Part shown: positions 5,543 through 7,859 of the stretch, piece by piece
How the letters are laid out: each line of letters opens with the position of its first letter
Position numbering within the stretch: position 1 is the first letter of the stretch
DNA from: Oscillospiraceae bacterium
GTDB taxonomy: Bacteria > Bacillota > Clostridia > Oscillospirales > Oscillospiraceae
Reading direction: 5' to 3'
NCBI GenBank assembly: GCA_017538775.1
Contig: JAFYIF010000073.1
Location: 1 to 7,859, forward strand
Length of the DNA stretch: 7,859 bases
The notes under the pieces: model-generated
Seen by the model: only the letters and a program-made list of their open reading frames with translations
Database searches by the model: none
Told to the model about the DNA's origin: nothing
Program-made: the position numbers and the translations under genes

Positions 5543-6484
5543 ATGCTGTCCGTGGTCATCCCCTCCTACAACGAGGAGCCCATGATCCCCCTGACCGCCC
5601 GGACCGTGGCGGCGGTGCTGGACGGGGCCGGGATCCCCTTTGAGCTGCTGTTCGTGGACGACGGCTCTTCTGACGGCACCTGGGCGGCCATCCAAGCCGC
5701 GGCGTCGGCGCGCCCGGAGGTCCGGGGCCTGCGCTTCAGCCGCAACTTCGGCAAGGAGGCGGCCATCTTCGCCGGGCTGGAGGCTGCCCGGGGCCAGGCC
5801 GTGGCCGTGCTGGACTGCGATTTGCAGCACCCGCCGGAGAAGCTGCCGGAGATGTATCAGCTCTGGCAGGAGGGCTATCAGGTGGTGGAGGGCGTGAAGG
5901 CCGACCGGGGCGCGGAGTCCGGCCTCCACGCCGCCGCCGCCCGGAGCTTTTACGCGCTCATTAGCCGGGCCATGAAGCTGGACCTGCAGGATTCCTCCGA
6001 CTACAAGCTGATGGACCGGGCCGTGGTGGACGCGCTGGTGGCCATGCCGGAGCGGGGGGTCTTCTTCCGCGCCCTCAGCTACTGGGTGGGCTTCCGCCGG
6101 GCGGAGGTGCGCTATCCGGTGCAGCCCCGGGCCGCCGGGCAGTCCAAGTGGAACGCCCGGAGCCTGATCCGCTACGCCTTTGCCAACCTCAGCGCCTTTT
6201 CCTCCGCCCCGATGCAGCTGGTCACCTGGCTGGGTCTGCTCTTCTGCGTCTTCGGCCTGGTTTTGGGCGTGCAGACCCTGGTGCGCCTGGCCCTGGGCCA
6301 GGCCGCGGAGGGCTTCACCACCGTGATTTTGCTGATTTTGCTCTCCGCCGGACTGATCCTGCTTTCCCTCGGCATCATCGGCTTTTACATCGCCCGGATC
6401 TACGACGAGATCAAGGGCCGCCCCAGAAGCATCGTGGCCGAGCGCTGCGGCCAGGAAACGGGGGAAGACCCCATCCTCCATTAA
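5543..6484 (+). CDS. Family 2 glycosyltransferase, GtrB/DPM1-like, two C-terminal membrane helices
   Basis: The 313-residue protein has an N-terminal GT-A domain followed by two membrane helices (about 222-247 and 258-284). Visible motifs are VVIPSYNEE (4-12), the nucleotide-binding FVDDGSSDGT (37-46), the DxD-type LDCDLQHPPE (90-99), and SDYKLMDR with GVFFRALSYWVGF (about 152-184). The C-terminal IYDEIKGRPRSIV is typical of the family. Relatives move a sugar from a nucleotide donor to undecaprenyl (or dolichyl) phosphate at the cytoplasmic face of the membrane, for later decoration of wall polymers. The donor and acceptor are not readable here. It starts 3 bp after the rpoD stop with no clear ribosome site, so translation is probably coupled to rpoD. 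Why an envelope enzyme sits on a sigma-factor transcript is not evident. Confidence 0.9.
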   Translation: MLSVVIPSYNEEPMIPLTARTVAAVLDGAGIPFELLFVDDGSSDGTWAAIQAAASARPEVRGLRFSRNFGKEAAIFAGLEAARGQAVAVLDCDLQHPPEKLPEMYQLWQEGYQVVEGVKADRGAESGLHAAAARSFYALISRAMKLDLQDSSDYKLMDRAVVDALVAMPERGVFFRALSYWVGFRRAEVRYPVQPRAAGQSKWNARSLIRYAFANLSAFSSAPMQLVTWLGLLFCVFGLVLGVQTLVRLALGQAAEGFTTVILLILLSAGLILLSLGIIGFYIARIYDEIKGRPRSIVAERCGQETGEDPILH

Positions 6485-6493
6485 ATGGGCTTC

Positions 6494-6519
6494 CCGCCCG
6501 TCCGGCGCGGCGGTCTTTT
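6494..6519 (+). terminator. Weak intrinsic terminator candidate after the glycosyltransferase
   Basis: CCGCC (6494-6498) can pair with GGCGG (6509-6513) around a GC-rich 10-nt loop, followed by TCTTTT (6514-6519). The stem is short and the T-run broken, so it is a modest candidate. It is in the right place: 9 bp after the stop, where the operon would end before a new promoter region. A T8 run at 6553-6560 has no hairpin in front of it. Confidence 0.35.
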
Positions 6520-6576
6520 CCGGGCATTTTGGCGGCTTTTCCCCACTTTCCCTTTTTTTTCGTGGAAATCGTGGGA

Positions 6577-6632
6577 TTTTTCGCGAAAAAAGCCGCGATT
6601 TTTTCAAAAATGATGCAAAAATCAGGGATAAT
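6577..6632 (+). promoter_or_regulatory. A-tract-rich upstream region with a -10-like element
   Basis: Runs of A or T occur at 6577-6581, 6586-6591, 6599-6604, 6606-6610 and 6617-6621, spaced roughly (not strictly) with the helical turn. They include a perfect 14-bp palindrome TTTTTCGCGAAAAA (6577-6590) and ATTTTTTCAAAAAT (6598-6611). GATAAT at 6627-6632 is a good -10 candidate, about 27 bp before the ATG of the surface-protein gene, but no TTGACA-like -35 stands 17 bp upstream. The A-tracts may act as an UP element or bend the DNA. The ribosome site AAAGGAG (6645-6651) follows. Confidence 0.4.
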
Positions 6633-6658
6633 GGCCCCACACGCAAAGGAGTGCCATT

Positions 6659-7859
6659 ATGAAAACTCGACTGATTTCCCTGGTCCTGGCCGCGCTGCTG
6701 CTGGCGGCGATCCCGGCCAGCGCCATAAACGGCCAGACCATGAGCTATTCCGACGGTCTGGTGGACTACATAAAGCGGGGCGAGGGCTATCGGGCCATGC
6801 CCTATGCCAGCGGCGGGAACTGGCTGATCGGCTACGGCTGCATCATCAACAGCCCGTCGGACTACCCCAACGGCATCTCGGAGGCCGGGGCGGAGGCCCT
6901 GCTGCGCAGCAAGATGGACCTCTTTGCCAAGGCCATCCGCAGCCAGCTGCTGGACCGCTACGGCGTCCAAATGACCCAGGGCCAGTTTGACGCCCTCTGC
7001 GGCCTGAGCTACAGCGTCGGCACCTCCTGGCTCAGCCCCAGCAACCGCCTGCCCTCCATGTTCATCCAGGGCCTGGAAAACTACAGCGAACAGGAGATCG
7101 CCACGGCCTTCTCCGTCTGGTGCCATGTGGGCAGCACCGCAAACACCGCCCTGCTGCGGCGGCGGAGCATCGAGCTGGACATGTTTTTCAACGACCGCTA
7201 CGAAGACCGCGCCGACCAGTTCCGCTGGCTGATTCTGGACGCCAACGGCGGGTCGAACGAGTACAGCGACGTGGCCATGTTCCGCGCCGGGGCCTCCTAC
7301 GGCACCCTGCCCCGGCCCAGCCGCAGCGGTTACAGCTTCACCGGCTGGAAGACCGCCGACGGGCGGATCTTGAAAACCACCGATACGGTCACGGAGAACC
7401 TGTACGTCAGCGCCACCTGGGCGCAGGGGGAGGCGGCAGTGCCGCCGGACGCGCAGGAGACGCCCCAGGAGCTATTGCGCAGCCCCTTCCCGGACGTGTC
7501 CGTGGACGCCTGGTACGCCCGCGACGTGATTGCGCTGGCGGAGAACGGCGTCGTCAGCGGCTATGACGACGGCTGCTTCCACCCGGACCGGGACGTGACC
7601 TGGGGCCAGGTGCTGAAGCTGGTGCTGCTGGCCGCCGGATACCCGGAGCAGAAGCCGCCAAAGGTCCAGACCGTCGAGGATCCGGAGGACCCGGAGGCCG
7701 AGCCCCAGCTGGCCCACTGGGCGGAGGGCTACCGCGCCTACGGCGCGCTGCTGGGCTATCCGGTGACGGACGCCCAGTCCCTGGACAAGCCCGTCACCCG
7801 CTATGAAGTTGCGGCCCTGGTCCGCGCGGCCCTGGAGCTGCCGGAGTCCACGGACCCCA
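6659..7859 (+). CDS. Secreted lysozyme-like surface protein with InlB repeat and SLH domains (3' truncated by the window)
   Basis: The frame is open to the window edge (400 complete codons, no stop). A signal peptide covers residues 1-22 (Lys/Arg, then a Leu/Ala-rich core, ending ASA). A GH24 (phage-type lysozyme) domain spans about 28-180: E42 in RGEGYRAMPY, then GNWLIGYG, YPNGISEAGAEALL, and QFDALCGLSYSVG. An InlB B-repeat/Flg_new module lies at about 191-254 (ILDANGG, YGTLPRPSRSGYSFTGW, TENLYVSATW). Two SLH domains follow: SPFPDVSVDAWYARDVIALAENGVVSGYDDG (275-305) and a second from about 352 with RYEVAALVRAAL. SLH domains usually bind secondary wall polymers, so the protein should be anchored at the cell wall. 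The usual GH24 Asp and Thr after the Glu are not visible, so enzyme activity is uncertain. The start ATG has AAAGGAG 7 nt upstream. It is a separate transcription unit from the operon upstream. Confidence 0.88.
   Translation, partial: MKTRLISLVLAALLLAAIPASAINGQTMSYSDGLVDYIKRGEGYRAMPYASGGNWLIGYGCIINSPSDYPNGISEAGAEALLRSKMDLFAKAIRSQLLDRYGVQMTQGQFDALCGLSYSVGTSWLSPSNRLPSMFIQGLENYSEQEIATAFSVWCHVGSTANTALLRRRSIELDMFFNDRYEDRADQFRWLILDANGGSNEYSDVAMFRAGASYGTLPRPSRSGYSFTGWKTADGRILKTTDTVTENLYVSATWAQGEAAVPPDAQETPQELLRSPFPDVSVDAWYARDVIALAENGVVSGYDDGCFHPDRDVTWGQVLKLVLLAAGYPEQKPPKVQTVEDPEDPEAEPQLAHWAEGYRAYGALLGYPVTDAQSLDKPVTRYEVAALVRAALELPESTDP

Noticed and set aside
4999..5643. 214-codon frame overlapping the end of rpoD
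   Set aside because: Pro/Gly/Arg-rich out-of-frame reading of rpoD and the start of the glycosyltransferase; no motif.
4148..7126. Minus-strand open frame of 992 codons opposite rpoD, the glycosyltransferase and the surface protein
   Set aside because: Same antisense artefact; Leu/Gln/His/Gly-rich peptide without recognisable motifs, crossing real gene boundaries and an AT-rich promoter region.
6659..7200. Prophage endolysin
   Set aside because: Signal peptide, InlB-type repeat and SLH domains in one chain, no holin or other phage genes nearby; a cellular surface protein fits better.

Overview
The window is GC-rich, with strongly G/C-ending codons in the genes. It looks chromosomal and comes from a Gram-positive, probably spore-forming Clostridia member. 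Oscillospiraceae-like gut bacteria (Oscillibacter, Flavonifractor or Dysosmobacter type) are my best guess. The reasons are a SpoIIQ-like M23 peptidase, a dgt-dnaG-rpoD cluster with a Firmicutes-type primase and housekeeping sigma factor, and a secreted protein with SLH domains and an InlB-type repeat. The taxon is an inference from gene content, not from a marker search.

Layout: (1) Positions 1-243 are AT-richer than the rest and hold no convincing gene; the only structure I see is a nested hairpin at 15-56. (2) Positions 244-442 carry two tandem copies of a roughly 85-90 bp palindromic repeat built around the 12-mer GGGGACGGTTCT. The second copy ends on the base next to the stop codon of the first gene. 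(3) A membrane-anchored SpoIIQ-like M23 peptidase lies on the minus strand (443-1222). It is divergent, across 196 bp, from a plus-strand cluster. (4) The plus-strand cluster is dgt (dNTP triphosphohydrolase, 1419-2423), dnaG (primase, 2469-4220), rpoD/sigA (4298-5539) and a family 2 glycosyltransferase with two C-terminal membrane helices (5543-6484, 3 bp after rpoD). A single, shorter relative of the palindromic repeat sits between dgt and dnaG and supplies the dgt stop codon. (5) After a weak terminator candidate and an A-tract-rich promoter region comes a secreted surface protein (6659 to the window end, incomplete). Its order is signal peptide, GH24 lysozyme-like domain, InlB/Flg_new repeat and SLH domains.

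The core is macromolecular synthesis: nucleotide-pool control, replication priming and the main sigma factor are probably co-transcribed. The glycosyltransferase probably rides on that transcript and modifies an envelope polymer. The M23 peptidase is probably a sporulation (engulfment) factor, and the last gene works at the cell wall.

I see no CRISPR array, phage module or new defence system. The parts least explained by ordinary gene content are the GGGGACGGTTCT palindromes placed exactly at gene ends, the surface lysozyme-like protein whose usual catalytic Asp and Thr are not visible, and the hairpin at the left edge.
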